Shown here: piece after piece, positions 1-8,520 of the stretch
Position numbering within the stretch: position 1 is the first letter of the stretch
Layout: the number at the start of each line of letters is the position of its first letter
Assembly (NCBI GenBank): GCA_030123805.1
Contig: JASJXV010000007.1
Location: forward strand, 1-50,926
Direction of reading: 5' to 3'
Origin: Gammaproteobacteria bacterium
Lineage (GTDB): Bacteria > Pseudomonadota > Gammaproteobacteria > Pseudomonadales > Azotimanducaceae
Length of the DNA: 50,926 bases
The notes under the pieces: generated by a model
The model's database searches: none
What the model saw: the letters and a program-made list of their open reading frames with translations, nothing else
What the model was told of the DNA's origin: nothing
Position numbers and translations under genes: made by a program

Positions 1-42
1 GAAGTTGACGTGGATTCTGTCATCGGCTGAAGGCTCAGTCAT
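1..42 (-). CDS. recX: Probable RecX, N-terminal fragment (cut by window edge)
   Basis: An open frame starts with ATG at 42, 22 bases downstream of the recA stop, and runs off the window after 14 codons (MTEPSADDRIHVNF). The position directly behind recA on the same strand is where RecX, the small regulator that inhibits RecA filaments, lies in most gammaproteobacteria. Too little protein is visible to confirm the family, so the name rests on context. A 19-bp tandem duplication overlaps the start and creates a second upstream ATG that yields only an 8-residue peptide. Confidence 0.45.
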   Translation of the reverse strand, partial: MTEPSADDRIHVNF

Positions 43-56
43 CGGCTGAAGGCTCT
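19..56. repeat. 19-bp tandem duplication at the recA-recX junction
   Basis: GTCATCGGCTGAAGGCTC occurs at 19-36 and again at 38-55, a period of 19 bases. On the minus strand both copies encode the same start of a peptide (ATG-x-GAG-CCT-TCA-GCC-GAT-GAC). The upstream copy hits TGA after eight codons and the downstream copy continues into the presumed recX. It looks like a recent slippage duplication. Confidence 0.85.
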
Positions 57-64
57 GCCATTGA

Positions 65-1132
65 TCAAGAGAGAGCCGTGACGTTGTCCGGCTTATCGTC
101 ATCTTTAGCACTGGTCTCTTCGGTTTTATTCAGCAACTGAACGCGTATCTGTTTCTCGATCTCCTCGGCGATCGCCGGATTTTCGCTGAGATAGTCAGCC
201 GCGTTTTTCTTACCCTGTCCAATTCTGTCGCCTTTGTAGCTATACCAGGCGCCTGCCTTATCCACCAGCCCAAGTTTTACACCCAGATCAATGACTTCAG
301 CCAGACGATAGATCCCCTGGCTATACAGAATCTGAAACTCGGCTTGCTTGAAAGGCGGTGCTACTTTGTTTTTAATGACCTTCACGCGGGTTTCGTTGCC
401 TATGACTTCGTCGCCATCTTTAATTGCGCCGATGCGACGAATATCCAGGCGAACAGACGCGTAAAACTTAAGTGCATTGCCCCCGGTGGTGGTTTCAGGG
501 CTACCGAACATGACACCAATCTTCATACGAATCTGATTGATGAAAATTACAAGTGTTTTGGATTGACTGATGTTACCTGCCATTTTGCGCAGTGCCTGGC
601 TCATGAGCCGTGCCTGCAGGCCAACGTGGTGATCGCCCATTTCACCTTCAATCTCCGCTTTGGGAGTCAATGCAGCAACGGAATCTATAACAACCACGTC
701 GACTGCACTGGACCTGACGATCATGTCACATATTTCCAGCGCCTGTTCTCCGGTATCCGGCTGGCTTACCAACAAGTTGTCTACGTCCACGCCAAGAATT
801 CCAGCATAGATGGGATCAAGGGCGTGCTCTGCATCAATGAATGCACAGGTACCACCCTGTTTCTGACATTCGCCAATAACCTGAAGTGCCAATGTGGTTT
901 TACCGGACGATTCAGGACCATAGATCTCAACGATTCGACCTTTTGGAAGTCCACCAATTCCCAGCGCGATATCCAGTCCTAACGAGCCGGTAGAAATACT
1001 CGGAATCTGTTCACGGGGAGTGTCCCCCAATCTCATCATGGCACCTTTCCCGAACTGACGCTCAATCTGAGACAGTGCGGCAGCAAGTGCTTTTTCCTTG
1101 TTTGAATCGCGCTTCGAAGTGAATGATGCCAT
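65..1132 (-). CDS. recA: Recombinase RecA
   Basis: RecA polymerises on single-stranded DNA, catalyses homologous strand exchange and triggers LexA self-cleavage in the SOS response. The 355-residue protein is full length. Walker [10 protein letters not shown] lies at about 72-80, Walker B VVVIDS at about 146-151, and the DNA-binding L2 region [14 protein letters not shown] at about 197-210. The C-terminal tail is acidic, as is usual. It is transcribed away from mutS, from a promoter about 200 bases upstream that carries a LexA-type box, so SOS induction is expected. The presumed recX follows immediately. Identification is certain. Confidence 0.99.
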   Translation of the reverse strand: MASFTSKRDSNKEKALAAALSQIERQFGKGAMMRLGDTPREQIPSISTGSLGLDIALGIGGLPKGRIVEIYGPESSGKTTLALQVIGECQKQGGTCAFIDAEHALDPIYAGILGVDVDNLLVSQPDTGEQALEICDMIVRSSAVDVVVIDSVAALTPKAEIEGEMGDHHVGLQARLMSQALRKMAGNISQSKTLVIFINQIRMKIGVMFGSPETTTGGNALKFYASVRLDIRRIGAIKDGDEVIGNETRVKVIKNKVAPPFKQAEFQILYSQGIYRLAEVIDLGVKLGLVDKAGAWYSYKGDRIGQGKKNAADYLSENPAIAEEIEKQIRVQLLNKTEETSAKDDDKPDNVTALS

Positions 1133-1242
1133 GGTGATGGTCCTTGCGTATGTTGGTGATTTTAATTTTCTATTTCTGTTGTCCGTGGGTTGTATCGGTC
1201 ACGTTTTGGTGTAGCCAGGCTGAATGTTCTGGTTCTCACTGT

Positions 1243-1277
1243 CCTCTCGCGATTTGCCCGCGGCGGCGGACCGTCGC
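1243..1277 (-). repeat. Dispersed repeat family A, copy 1 (recA leader)
   Basis: Read on the minus strand this site contains GCAAATCGCGAGAG (rc of 1243-1257), joined to a GC-rich block whose plus-strand form GCGGCGGCGGACCGTCGC ends at 1277. The 22 bases at 1256-1277 recur exactly at 30288-30309. ATTTGC at 1252-1257 and GCAAAT at 1276-1281 flank the GC block as an inverted repeat, so it can fold. Confidence 0.75.
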
Positions 1278-1292
1278 AAATAGCTGCCGGAT

Positions 1293-1319
1293 GTTGAAAT
1301 TGGCTTTGCCAATTTCAAC
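1293..1319. repeat. Perfect 12-bp hairpin in the recA 5' leader
   Basis: GTTGAAATTGGC (1293-1304), a TTT loop, and GCCAATTTCAAC (1308-1319) form a perfect stem. It lies between the presumed recA transcription start and the recA ATG. No T-run follows on either strand, so a simple intrinsic terminator is unlikely. Confidence 0.8.
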
Positions 1320-1322
1320 TAC

Positions 1323-1338
1323 CTGTTTATATATACAG
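1323..1338. promoter_or_regulatory. SOS box (LexA operator) for recA
   Basis: CTGTTTATATATACAG matches the gammaproteobacterial LexA consensus CTGT-N8-ACAG exactly, with an AT-rich centre. It sits just downstream of the proposed recA -10 element, over the start of transcription, where LexA binding would block initiation. It is 190 bases from the recA ATG and about 175 from the mutS start. Confidence 0.88.
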
Positions 1339-1339
1339 T

Positions 1340-1368
1340 ATTATTCCATAAAAAAATACAGACGCCAA
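1340..1368 (-). promoter_or_regulatory. Proposed recA promoter
   Basis: On the minus strand TTGGCG (1363-1368) is followed after 17 bases by AATAAT (1340-1345). This gives acceptable sigma-70 elements with ideal spacing, immediately next to the SOS box. Transcription would start near 1333, giving a recA leader of about 200 bases. Read by eye. Confidence 0.55.
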
Positions 1369-1511
1369 ATACTTTTTTGTTTTATTTCCTGTTGATTCCT
1401 GACCATCGCCTGGTTTGGATATCCGGGTTAGCGACACTCATCGCGATTTAACGTAGAATCCTTCCTGGTCGAAAGCTCAGAATCATCACAACCTTATTCC
1501 TGAATACTATC

Positions 1512-4082
1512 TTGTGCAGCGATAACACCAACCAGACACCAATGATGCGTCAGTACCTGCGTATCAAAGCAGATCATCCGGATGAACTGTTGTTTTATCG
1601 CATGGGTGATTTTTATGAGTTGTTCCATGCCGATGCACAGCGAGCGGCTGCTCTGCTGGACATTACCCTGACTGCCCGGGGCGTTTCGGCCGGGAAACCC
1701 ATCCCTATGTGCGGTGTACCATTTCATGCCGCCGATTCCTATCTTGCAAAATTGGTTAAACAGGGGGAATCCGTCGCAATCTGTGAACAAATTGGAGACC
1801 CAAGTACAAGCAAGGGGCCGGTAGAACGGAAAGTCGTTCGGATATTAACTCCAGGTACCCTGACGGATGAATCACTCCTGGAGGAAGGTGCTGATAATCT
1901 GATTGTCGCATTGCAGAATCATGATGACAATTATGGTCTCGCCTGCCTGGATTTGGCCAGCGGTAGATTCGAAATAGGCGAAGCAGATGGCGAAGAAGCA
2001 TTACTCAGTGAACTCCAGCGTTTATCTCCGGCAGAGCTTATACTCAATGAAGAGAAAAACTACCCGACATCTGCCTTGAATCATGTGGGAAAGCGAGGAC
2101 AGCCGGCCTGGGAATTTGACCATGACAATGCCGTACGACTGCTAACCGCTCAATTTCAGACCAGAGATCTGACCGGTTTCGATTGTGACGGCATGCATGC
2201 GGCGATTGAGGCAGCCGGTTGTTTATTGCAATTTGTACAGCAAACTCAGAAGTCTGCTCTCCCGCATATCCGCGGCCTTAACGTCTTCAGAAGAGAGGAA
2301 TCCGTATCACTGGATGCCAGCAGTCAAAGAAATCTGGAGTTGAATACAAACCTTGCCGGTGGTCGCGAGAACACCTTGCTCTCTGTTATTGATCGAACCT
2401 CCACGTCGATGGGAGGTCGATTGTTAAATCGATGGATTAACCGCCCCATAAGGGATCGGGAAATTCTGAACGCCCGGCTGGATGCAGTGGATTATCTATT
2501 GAGCAATTATCGATATGAGTCTCTGCAGGATTTGCTGCGAAGTATCGGTGATATCGAACGAATTCTGGCAAGGGTCGCACTGCAGTCTGCTCGTCCGAGA
2601 GATCTGGCCAGACTGAGGGATGCCCTGGCAATATTACCCGCTCTGCAGAGTAATATGGATTTATTTGACGATCCGCTGATTGCGAACTTGAAGGAAAAGA
2701 TTGCAGAGCATCCCGAAACGGTAGTGCTACTGACGAACGCCATCATAGAGAATCCACCGGTAGTGATCAGGGAAGGTGGTGTCATCGCGGCCGGTTTCGA
2801 TTCTGAACTGGATGATCTACGTGGCACTAATGAAAATGCGGGTCAGTATCTTCTGGATCTGGAAGCCAGGGAGAAAGAACGCACCGGATTGACATCCCTC
2901 AAGGTGGGATTCAACCGGGTTCATGGTTACTACATTGAAATAAGCAAGCTCCAGGCAGAAGCTGCTCCGACTGAATATATCCGCAGACAAACACTCAAGA
3001 ATGCAGAACGATATATCACACCCGAATTAAAATCATTCGAGGACAAGGCTCTGAGTAGTAAGAGCCGGGCGCTGGCAAGAGAGAAGCAAATCTATGCAGA
3101 GTTGCTGGAAACACTCCTGACCCACCTGCTAATATTACAGGACACTGCCACCGGGCTGGCAGAATTGGATGTCATAACGAATCTCTCTGAACGAGCCGTC
3201 AGTTTATCCTTTAACCGACCGCTGCTGGTGGATGAGCCCGGTATCGAAATCATCGATGGCAGACATTGTGTCGTCGAGCAGATGCTGCAACAACCCTTTG
3301 TCCCCAATAGTGTACAGCTCGGTCCCGAACAGCATACTCTGATTGTCACAGGCCCGAATATGGGCGGCAAGTCCACTTTCATGAGACAGACCGCGTTAAT
3401 TGTCCTGCTAGCCCATATTGGCAGTTTTGTCCCTGCCCGATCCGCGAGGATCGGACCCATCGATCGCATTTTTACCCGCATCGGGTCATCGGACGATCTG
3501 GCAAGTGGCCGCTCAACCTTTATGGTTGAAATGACGGAAACCGCTGTGATTCTTAACAATGCCACAGCGGAGAGTCTGGTACTTCTGGATGAAATCGGTC
3601 GTGGCACCAGCACCTTCGACGGTCTATCTCTAGCCTGGGCCTGCGCCCATTATATGGCTGAAGAAGTGCAGGCTATGACCCTGTTCGCAACCCACTACTT
3701 TGAATTGACGTCGCTTCAGGAGCATATTCCCGGCGTGGTTAATGTCCACCTTACCGCTCGGGAATACGGCGAACGGATTATTTTCCTGTACGCTGTCCAA
3801 CAGGGACCGGCCAGCCAGAGTTATGGCTTGCAAGTAGCTAGACTGGCCGGTATTCCGGATCAGGTTATCAGTCAAGCCAAGCAGAAATTGAGATTGCTCG
3901 AAGAAAACGAAATTCGGTCAGAGCGATCCGATTCACCACACCAAACTGACCTCTTTGTGCCAAATTCTGTAAATCCGGACCCGGCTATTGAAAAGTTGAA
4001 ATCCATTGAGCTTGATTGCGTAACACCCAGAGAGGCGCTCGACCTGCTATATGAGTTGCGTGAGCTCTGTGATAATTCCTGA
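1512..4082 (+). CDS. mutS: DNA mismatch repair protein MutS
   Basis: MutS recognises mismatches and small loops and recruits MutL in methyl-directed repair. The 856-residue protein has the mismatch-contacting GDFYELF motif (Phe34, Glu36), the core and clamp domains, and the C-terminal ATPase with Walker [10 protein letters not shown] near 614, Walker [15 protein letters not shown] near 693 and the ATHYFEL motif near 727. The start is TTG at 1512. The next in-frame methionines (1542, 1545) fall inside the conserved TPMM-QYL segment, and no upstream ATG exists before an in-frame stop at 1449. The ribosome site is weak. It lies beside fdxA as in Pseudomonas. Confidence 0.98.
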   Translation: MCSDNTNQTPMMRQYLRIKADHPDELLFYRMGDFYELFHADAQRAAALLDITLTARGVSAGKPIPMCGVPFHAADSYLAKLVKQGESVAICEQIGDPSTSKGPVERKVVRILTPGTLTDESLLEEGADNLIVALQNHDDNYGLACLDLASGRFEIGEADGEEALLSELQRLSPAELILNEEKNYPTSALNHVGKRGQPAWEFDHDNAVRLLTAQFQTRDLTGFDCDGMHAAIEAAGCLLQFVQQTQKSALPHIRGLNVFRREESVSLDASSQRNLELNTNLAGGRENTLLSVIDRTSTSMGGRLLNRWINRPIRDREILNARLDAVDYLLSNYRYESLQDLLRSIGDIERILARVALQSARPRDLARLRDALAILPALQSNMDLFDDPLIANLKEKIAEHPETVVLLTNAIIENPPVVIREGGVIAAGFDSELDDLRGTNENAGQYLLDLEAREKERTGLTSLKVGFNRVHGYYIEISKLQAEAAPTEYIRRQTLKNAERYITPELKSFEDKALSSKSRALAREKQIYAELLETLLTHLLILQDTATGLAELDVITNLSERAVSLSFNRPLLVDEPGIEIIDGRHCVVEQMLQQPFVPNSVQLGPEQHTLIVTGPNMGGKSTFMRQTALIVLLAHIGSFVPARSARIGPIDRIFTRIGSSDDLASGRSTFMVEMTETAVILNNATAESLVLLDEIGRGTSTFDGLSLAWACAHYMAEEVQAMTLFATHYFELTSLQEHIPGVVNVHLTAREYGERIIFLYAVQQGPASQSYGLQVARLAGIPDQVISQAKQKLRLLEENEIRSERSDSPHQTDLFVPNSVNPDPAIEKLKSIELDCVTPREALDLLYELRELCDNS

Positions 4083-4292
4083 GGAATAGATCCCGGGAAA
4101 CGTTGATCGGGTTGAGCAGAACAAATCCCGCGGAACGGGTGGCGCAGACGGATCGCCATTAACCAGAGATCTCCCGATTGACGCCGACGAACCCGGACTG
4201 AGCTTTTATTTTGGTTCATACAGAAATACTAGCAGCCAACATAAAAGCTGATAGAATGCGCCTTTTACTTATTATCGAAAGGAATCTACAGC

Positions 4293-4616
4293 ATGACATT
4301 TGTGGTTAGCGATGCCTGTATCAAGTGCAAACTTACTGACTGTGTAGAAGTGTGCCCCGTCGATTGTTTCTATGAAGGGCCAAATTTTCTGGTGATCCAT
4401 CCCGACGAATGTATTGACTGTGCACTGTGTGAACCAGAGTGCCCCGTTGATGCGATTTTCTCGGAGGATGAGTTACCGGAAGACGAGCAGAATTTTCTCG
4501 AGCTCAATGCAGAACTGGCAGAGATCTGGCCCAATATCACCGAGAAGAAGGATGCGTTATCGGACTCGGAAGAGTGGGCTGAGGTCAAAGGAAAATTGGC
4601 ACACCTGGAACGCTGA
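4293..4616 (+). CDS. fdxA: Seven-iron ferredoxin FdxA
   Basis: This is a low-potential electron carrier with one [3Fe-4S] and one [4Fe-4S] cluster, 107 residues long. It is nearly identical in pattern to Azotobacter ferredoxin I. By family knowledge Cys9, Cys17 and Cys50 should bind the 3Fe cluster and Cys21, Cys40, Cys43 and Cys46 the 4Fe cluster; Cys12 and Cys25 are also present. AAAGGA at 4278-4283 is a good ribosome site. A TAGAAT -10-like element lies near 4251. It converges on nlpD with only 4 bases between the stops. In Pseudomonas rpoS lies between these two genes; here it does not. Confidence 0.97.
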   Translation: MTFVVSDACIKCKLTDCVEVCPVDCFYEGPNFLVIHPDECIDCALCEPECPVDAIFSEDELPEDEQNFLELNAELAEIWPNITEKKDALSDSEEWAEVKGKLAHLER

Positions 4617-4620
4617 CAGG

Positions 4621-5367
4621 TCATTTCCTTTTAGGCAGGTATCCAAGCGGGTCCACAGGTTTCCCATCTCTGCGGATCTCGAAATGCAATACCTCATTAC
4701 CTGACCCATCCGATCCATTCGATCCGAGCTTTGCGATCACTTTTCCGTGCCGCACCTTGTCGCCTTCCTTTACCAGGATGTCGCTGTTATTTCCATAGGC
4801 ACTGAGGTAGTGATCGTCGTGTTTTACGATGACCAATTTGCCGTACCCCCTTAATCCACCACCGGCATAAACTACCGTTCCAGCAGCAGCGGATGTCACG
4901 GGCTGCCCATTCTTACCCGCGATATCGAGGCCCTTGTTGATATTTCCCTGCAACGAGAACCCGTTGACTACTTTACCATCCAGCGGCCAATACCATTTAA
5001 CACCAGACGCACTGATTACCTGCTTCCGAGGCCTGGTTTCCACAGGCGCCTTCTTTACCAACTTCATCCCCCGGTTTGATCCGACAGTGTTTTTATAGCC
5101 AGGCTTTGACGGTCGAAGTTTGAGTCTCTGCTTGACGAAGATTGTGAAGGGAGATTCGATATTGTTTGATTTCGCCAGCTCACGGTAATCCATGCCATAT
5201 CGCCAGGCGATGGAATAAAGGGTTTCACCCGCTCGTACTTCATGGACAGATTGATTTGACCAGACAGATTTTCTTTCGCCGGTCTCTACCACCGGTACCA
5301 GACCACCGGTCTCCTGACAACCAGCGGTTGCTGATAGTATGAGCATAATTGAGAGATACTTTTTCAT
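4621..5367 (-). CDS. nlpD: Lipoprotein NlpD, LysM/LytM-domain amidase activator
   Basis: This outer-membrane lipoprotein activates the amidase AmiC to split septal peptidoglycan. The signal peptide ends in a lipobox with Cys17 (SATAGC). A LysM domain spans about 42-86 (VRAGETLYSIAWRYG) and a LytM/M23 domain about 128-240. The metal-binding residues of active M23 peptidases are degenerate: NKGLDI replaces HxGxD and AYGNNSD replaces the usual HxH-region His, although LHFE keeps one His. This fits a non-catalytic activator, as in E. coli NlpD. It is the last gene of the long minus-strand run. rpoS, its usual downstream partner, is absent. Confidence 0.93.
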   Translation of the reverse strand: MKKYLSIMLILSATAGCQETGGLVPVVETGERKSVWSNQSVHEVRAGETLYSIAWRYGMDYRELAKSNNIESPFTIFVKQRLKLRPSKPGYKNTVGSNRGMKLVKKAPVETRPRKQVISASGVKWYWPLDGKVVNGFSLQGNINKGLDIAGKNGQPVTSAAAGTVVYAGGGLRGYGKLVIVKHDDHYLSAYGNNSDILVKEGDKVRHGKVIAKLGSNGSDGSGNEVLHFEIRRDGKPVDPLGYLPKRK

Positions 5368-5382
5368 TTCCTACTCTACTCA

Positions 5383-5417
5383 CTAATAATTAAGTAAACT
5401 GTCCCCTTAATTATTAG
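5383..5417. repeat. GGGGAC-type palindrome (family B) in the popT-nlpD gap
   Basis: CTAATAATTAAG (5383-5394) and CTTAATTATTAG (5406-5417) form a perfect 12-bp inverted repeat around an 11-base loop. On the minus strand it reads AATTAAGGGGACAGTTTACT. From memory this resembles a widespread short palindrome associated with REP-associated tyrosine transposases. No transposase is present here. It fills half of the 68-base space between popT and nlpD. Confidence 0.8.
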
Positions 5418-5435
5418 CCCCTTAACTCTACGTCA

Positions 5436-6413
5436 TCAATCCCGGGTTACCCTTTCCATAACAAGCACCAGGGCAAGCCCTAAAACGCCCATAACTACCA
5501 CCATGGCTATCTGGGGATCATCGCCGGTTAACTGTTGAAAGGTAGAGGGCATGACGATTTCCTGTACCAACGGTATCGTTTCTCCGGCGTGTCCCATCTG
5601 GTAACTCAGTGTATATTTCCACGGCCATACTTTTGCCAGGGCACCGATCATAAATCCCACTAGCAGGCCCAGAGTCTCATCCCTGTATCGCTGAAACATC
5701 CAGGTGAGTACATGAGAGAAACAAATCAGACCCAATACGCAGCCCAAAGCCAGGGAACCCAGCAGCAGCAAATTCAGAGAATTAATGGCGTCGATAACAG
5801 TGGTATATAAGCCAAGTAATAACAGGATGAAGCTGCCTGATAATCCCGGCAATATCCAGGCGCAAACAGCCACCGCGCCACCAAGGAAAATATACACAGG
5901 TCCGGGATCCAGCTCCAACGGCACAATCTGAGTCATCATGAATCCAGCAATGGCGCCGACGATCATTGTGAGTATCGGATTAAGACGCCAATGCCTAACT
6001 TCCAGAGCCACAAGATAAACCGAAGCAGCGATCAGACCAAAGAAAAACGCCCAAACAAAAATGGCATAGTTAGTTAGCGCAAAACTGATTAGTCCGGCAA
6101 GCGTGAAAACACTGGTGGCCATTCCCGTGACCAGAACCGACAGAAACGTACCATCTACACGTACCCAGAGCCCACGCCACCCCTGATCCCGAAACACCTT
6201 CGCAAGCGCTGGAGTGAAAGCCCCGATAGCATATAAAAGTCTTTCATAGATGCCTGTTATGAACGCAATGGTCCCTCCGGACACGCCAGGGACAACTTCA
6301 GCAGCTCCCATCGCCATGCCCTTGATATAAAGCATTAACCAATAATGAAATGTCTCCTGACCGGTTGGGGGTTTATGTTCTGTTAATGGCATGTGATTCT
6401 TTCCGGTTTCCAA
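5436..6413 (-). CDS. popT: DUF368 membrane protein, undecaprenyl-phosphate translocase PopT type
   Basis: DUF368 proteins are polytopic inner-membrane proteins now assigned to recycling undecaprenyl phosphate across the membrane for wall and LPS sugar export. The 325-residue protein is almost wholly hydrophobic. It shows the two related motifs of the family, EVVPGVSGGTIAF at about 39-51 and WILPGLSGSFILL near 185, which suggests an internal inverted duplication. A later start at Met8 (6392) is possible. It sits 6 bases behind pcm and is probably co-transcribed, in the place between pcm and nlpD. The family call is firm; the transport role is transferred from the family. Confidence 0.88.
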   Translation of the reverse strand: METGKNHMPLTEHKPPTGQETFHYWLMLYIKGMAMGAAEVVPGVSGGTIAFITGIYERLLYAIGAFTPALAKVFRDQGWRGLWVRVDGTFLSVLVTGMATSVFTLAGLISFALTNYAIFVWAFFFGLIAASVYLVALEVRHWRLNPILTMIVGAIAGFMMTQIVPLELDPGPVYIFLGGAVAVCAWILPGLSGSFILLLLGLYTTVIDAINSLNLLLLGSLALGCVLGLICFSHVLTWMFQRYRDETLGLLVGFMIGALAKVWPWKYTLSYQMGHAGETIPLVQEIVMPSTFQQLTGDDPQIAMVVVMGVLGLALVLVMERVTRD

Positions 6414-6419
6414 ATCTGA

Positions 6420-7082
6420 TTATTTGGTACCACTTAGCAAAGGAACAAATCTCACCTGTTCCAGTACTTCAACTTGCATCTCACCGTCTTCAAGTGTAAT
6501 CAGCTGCAGTTGCTGGCCATCGGCGTCACCCACAGGAATTACCATGCGTCCATTTGGGGTGAGCTGATCTACCAGTTCCTGGGGCACTCTCCTGGGTGAC
6601 GCAGTAACCATAATGCCATCAAATGGAGCCTGTGCTGCCCATCCCATGCCGCCATCATGATGCCTGAACTGCACATTGCGCAAACCAAGCAGTCTCAGTT
6701 TTTGACGCGCTCTGTTTTGCAGACCTTTGATTCTTTCAACCGTATAAACCCGATCGGCCAATTGAGCAAGTATAGATGTTTGATAACCACTCCCGGTACC
6801 CACTTCGAGTAGCCTGGATAGCTTGCCACCTTGAAACAGAGCCTTGGTCATCAGCGCCACGATAAAGGGTTGCGATATGGTTTGATTAAAACCAATGGGC
6901 AGGGCGGTATCTTCATAGGCGCGATGCGATAACGCTTCATCAATAAAAATGTGCCGCGGGGTTTGACCGATTATTTCAAGTAGTTCTTCGTCATCAATTC
7001 CCTGTTGCCGCAACCGATCCAAGAGTCGAAATCGTGTCCGCAGGGAGGTCATGCCAATACCTGACAGGTCTAATTCATTCAT
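6420..7082 (-). CDS. pcm: Protein-L-isoaspartate O-methyltransferase
   Basis: Pcm methylates isoaspartyl residues in aged proteins with S-adenosylmethionine, starting their repair. At 220 residues it is of usual length. It has the SAM-binding motif [18 protein letters not shown] at about 91-108 and the substrate-side motif [16 protein letters not shown] at about 61-76. Its ATG overlaps the truD stop by 4 bases (ATGA), so the two are translationally coupled. In most relatives surE lies between truD and pcm, and it is missing here. Confidence 0.97.
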   Translation of the reverse strand: MNELDLSGIGMTSLRTRFRLLDRLRQQGIDDEELLEIIGQTPRHIFIDEALSHRAYEDTALPIGFNQTISQPFIVALMTKALFQGGKLSRLLEVGTGSGYQTSILAQLADRVYTVERIKGLQNRARQKLRLLGLRNVQFRHHDGGMGWAAQAPFDGIMVTASPRRVPQELVDQLTPNGRMVIPVGDADGQQLQLITLEDGEMQVEVLEQVRFVPLLSGTK

Positions 7083-8047
7083 GCATTCGTTTCCATTTCC
7101 ACAGGCCAGTCAACGAATTCACGTAGTAGCGAGGTCGCGTAACAACCGCGAGGCAGTTCAAATTCCAATCTAAGACAGTCAGGCGTTATGAATTCCCAGC
7201 TAAAATCTTCAGATTCCATCACCAGAGCGCGATAACTTCGCTTCATCCCGAGCATCAACAAAGCTTCACACCACTCACTCATCTGTTGCTCTATTTTCCT
7301 TTCAGCAGGCGAATCGAAATCACCTTTCCCAAACAGCGACCCAATGGCACTACCCCCTGATTCCTTGCGTCGACACCAACTGCCATCGCGCACCCGCTCC
7401 TGCAAACTGCTGTTGAACAGATACGATCTTGCAGCAGACAAGTAAAGCCCTTTTCGCTGTCTATCCTTAATACGAATTTCCCGCTTGAGCAATTTATCTG
7501 CAAGCAGCAGATTCTTCATTGATTGGCCAAATCTTTGTTCTCCAAAATAATTGGGAACACCTTCTTCCTTGATTTTTTCAAGCCTTTCCTCAACTGCTGG
7601 TTGACCGCCATTTCCACAGGATAATTCTCTGATCACTATAGTAAATCTGTTGGCTTTAAGCGCACCTTTCTTCAGTTTTCTGTTATGCCTTCTGACATCC
7701 AGAATTTCGACACCTTTCGCATTGAGCGTCTGCCAATCAGGATCCGGACGCCCGGGTAACCAGCAACTAAACCATTGCGTGGTATCAGCATGACGATCCT
7801 TACGTCCGGCATATCCCACATCAACAGAACGAACTCCGGCAAATCTGGCAATCCGGGTGGCAACCCAACCTGTATTAGCTCCCCTTTTTCGGATATGTAA
7901 CAGGCAATGTTCTCCCTCTCCAGTAATCTCATAGCTGGGAATCTCTACAACCTGAAAATCCTCAAATCGATCTCTGATTATCCCGCTACACAGCGGTTTA
8001 CCATGTGCTCTCACAAAATCGAGACTATACTGATGAGGCCCGGTCAT
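7079..8047 (-). CDS. truD: tRNA pseudouridine(13) synthase TruD
   Basis: TruD converts U13 of tRNA-Glu to pseudouridine. The 322-residue protein carries the family motif [13 protein letters not shown] with the catalytic Asp at residue 84, and the later TRUD-insertion segment NYFGEQRFG near 165-173. It overlaps ispF at its start and pcm at its end by 4 bases each, so the three are tightly coupled. Confidence 0.96.
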   Translation of the reverse strand: MTGPHQYSLDFVRAHGKPLCSGIIRDRFEDFQVVEIPSYEITGEGEHCLLHIRKRGANTGWVATRIARFAGVRSVDVGYAGRKDRHADTTQWFSCWLPGRPDPDWQTLNAKGVEILDVRRHNRKLKKGALKANRFTIVIRELSCGNGGQPAVEERLEKIKEEGVPNYFGEQRFGQSMKNLLLADKLLKREIRIKDRQRKGLYLSAARSYLFNSSLQERVRDGSWCRRKESGGSAIGSLFGKGDFDSPAERKIEQQMSEWCEALLMLGMKRSYRALVMESEDFSWEFITPDCLRLEFELPRGCYATSLLREFVDWPVEMETNA

Positions 8048-8520
8048 TCGATAAGAACCATCGCAAGAGCAGCCAAACCTTCCTTCCGTCCGATGAATCC
8101 CATGCCCTCGGTGGTGGTAGCTTTTATATTTACATCCGCTTGTTTTATACCCAGCAGATCGGCTATAGCCACACGCATTTCATCTCTGTGGAGAGCAATT
8201 GCTGGTATTTGCGCAATCAGGGTAATATCAGTATTCATAACTCTGAAACTCAACTGTTCCAGTCTCAGCACAGTCTCACGCAGCAGACCGGTGCTATCTG
8301 CATCTTTATATTCAGGATCAGAGTCGGGGAAGTGCTGACCTATGTCTCCAAGTCCTGCCGCTCCGAACAAAGCATCGCACAAGGCGTGAATAATTACGTC
8401 GCCATCCGAATGTGCAATTATTTCACGATCGCACGGAACATCAATGCCACCCAGACGAATTGAATCAGCCGAACCTGATACACCAAACCGATGTGCATCA
8501 TATCCTTGCCCGACTCTCAT
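8044..8520 (-). CDS. ispF: 2-C-methyl-D-erythritol 2,4-cyclodiphosphate synthase
   Basis: IspF makes the cyclic diphosphate intermediate of the MEP isoprenoid pathway. At 158 residues it is the usual length. It has the zinc ligands D8 and H10 in GYDAHRF, the third His in the IIAHSDGD segment near 42, and the conserved GDIGQHFPDSD loop. It overlaps ispD upstream and truD downstream by 4 bases each. Together with ispD and dxr it gives three MEP enzymes in this window. Confidence 0.98.
   Translation of the reverse strand: MRVGQGYDAHRFGVSGSADSIRLGGIDVPCDREIIAHSDGDVIIHALCDALFGAAGLGDIGQHFPDSDPEYKDADSTGLLRETVLRLEQLSFRVMNTDITLIAQIPAIALHRDEMRVAIADLLGIKQADVNIKATTTEGMGFIGRKEGLAALAMVLIE

Larger units (their letters stand above)
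1133..1511. other. Intergenic region between recA and mutS
   Basis: This 379-base space between the divergent recA and mutS genes holds the recA promoter and SOS box, a 12-bp hairpin, and one copy of repeat family A. An A/T-rich tract lies at 1349-1390. I see no convincing mutS promoter and no additional gene. Confidence 0.7.

Noticed and set aside
344-982. Long plus-strand open frame opposite recA (212 codons)
   Set aside because: It lies wholly antisense to the certain recA gene, shows no domain, and is explained by codon bias of recA.
3092-3613. Minus-strand open frame inside mutS (173 codons)
   Set aside because: Composition follows the reverse of MutS ATPase codons; no family features.
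8005-8463. Plus-strand open frame opposite ispF (152 codons)
   Set aside because: Antisense to ispF and truD with no recognisable protein pattern.
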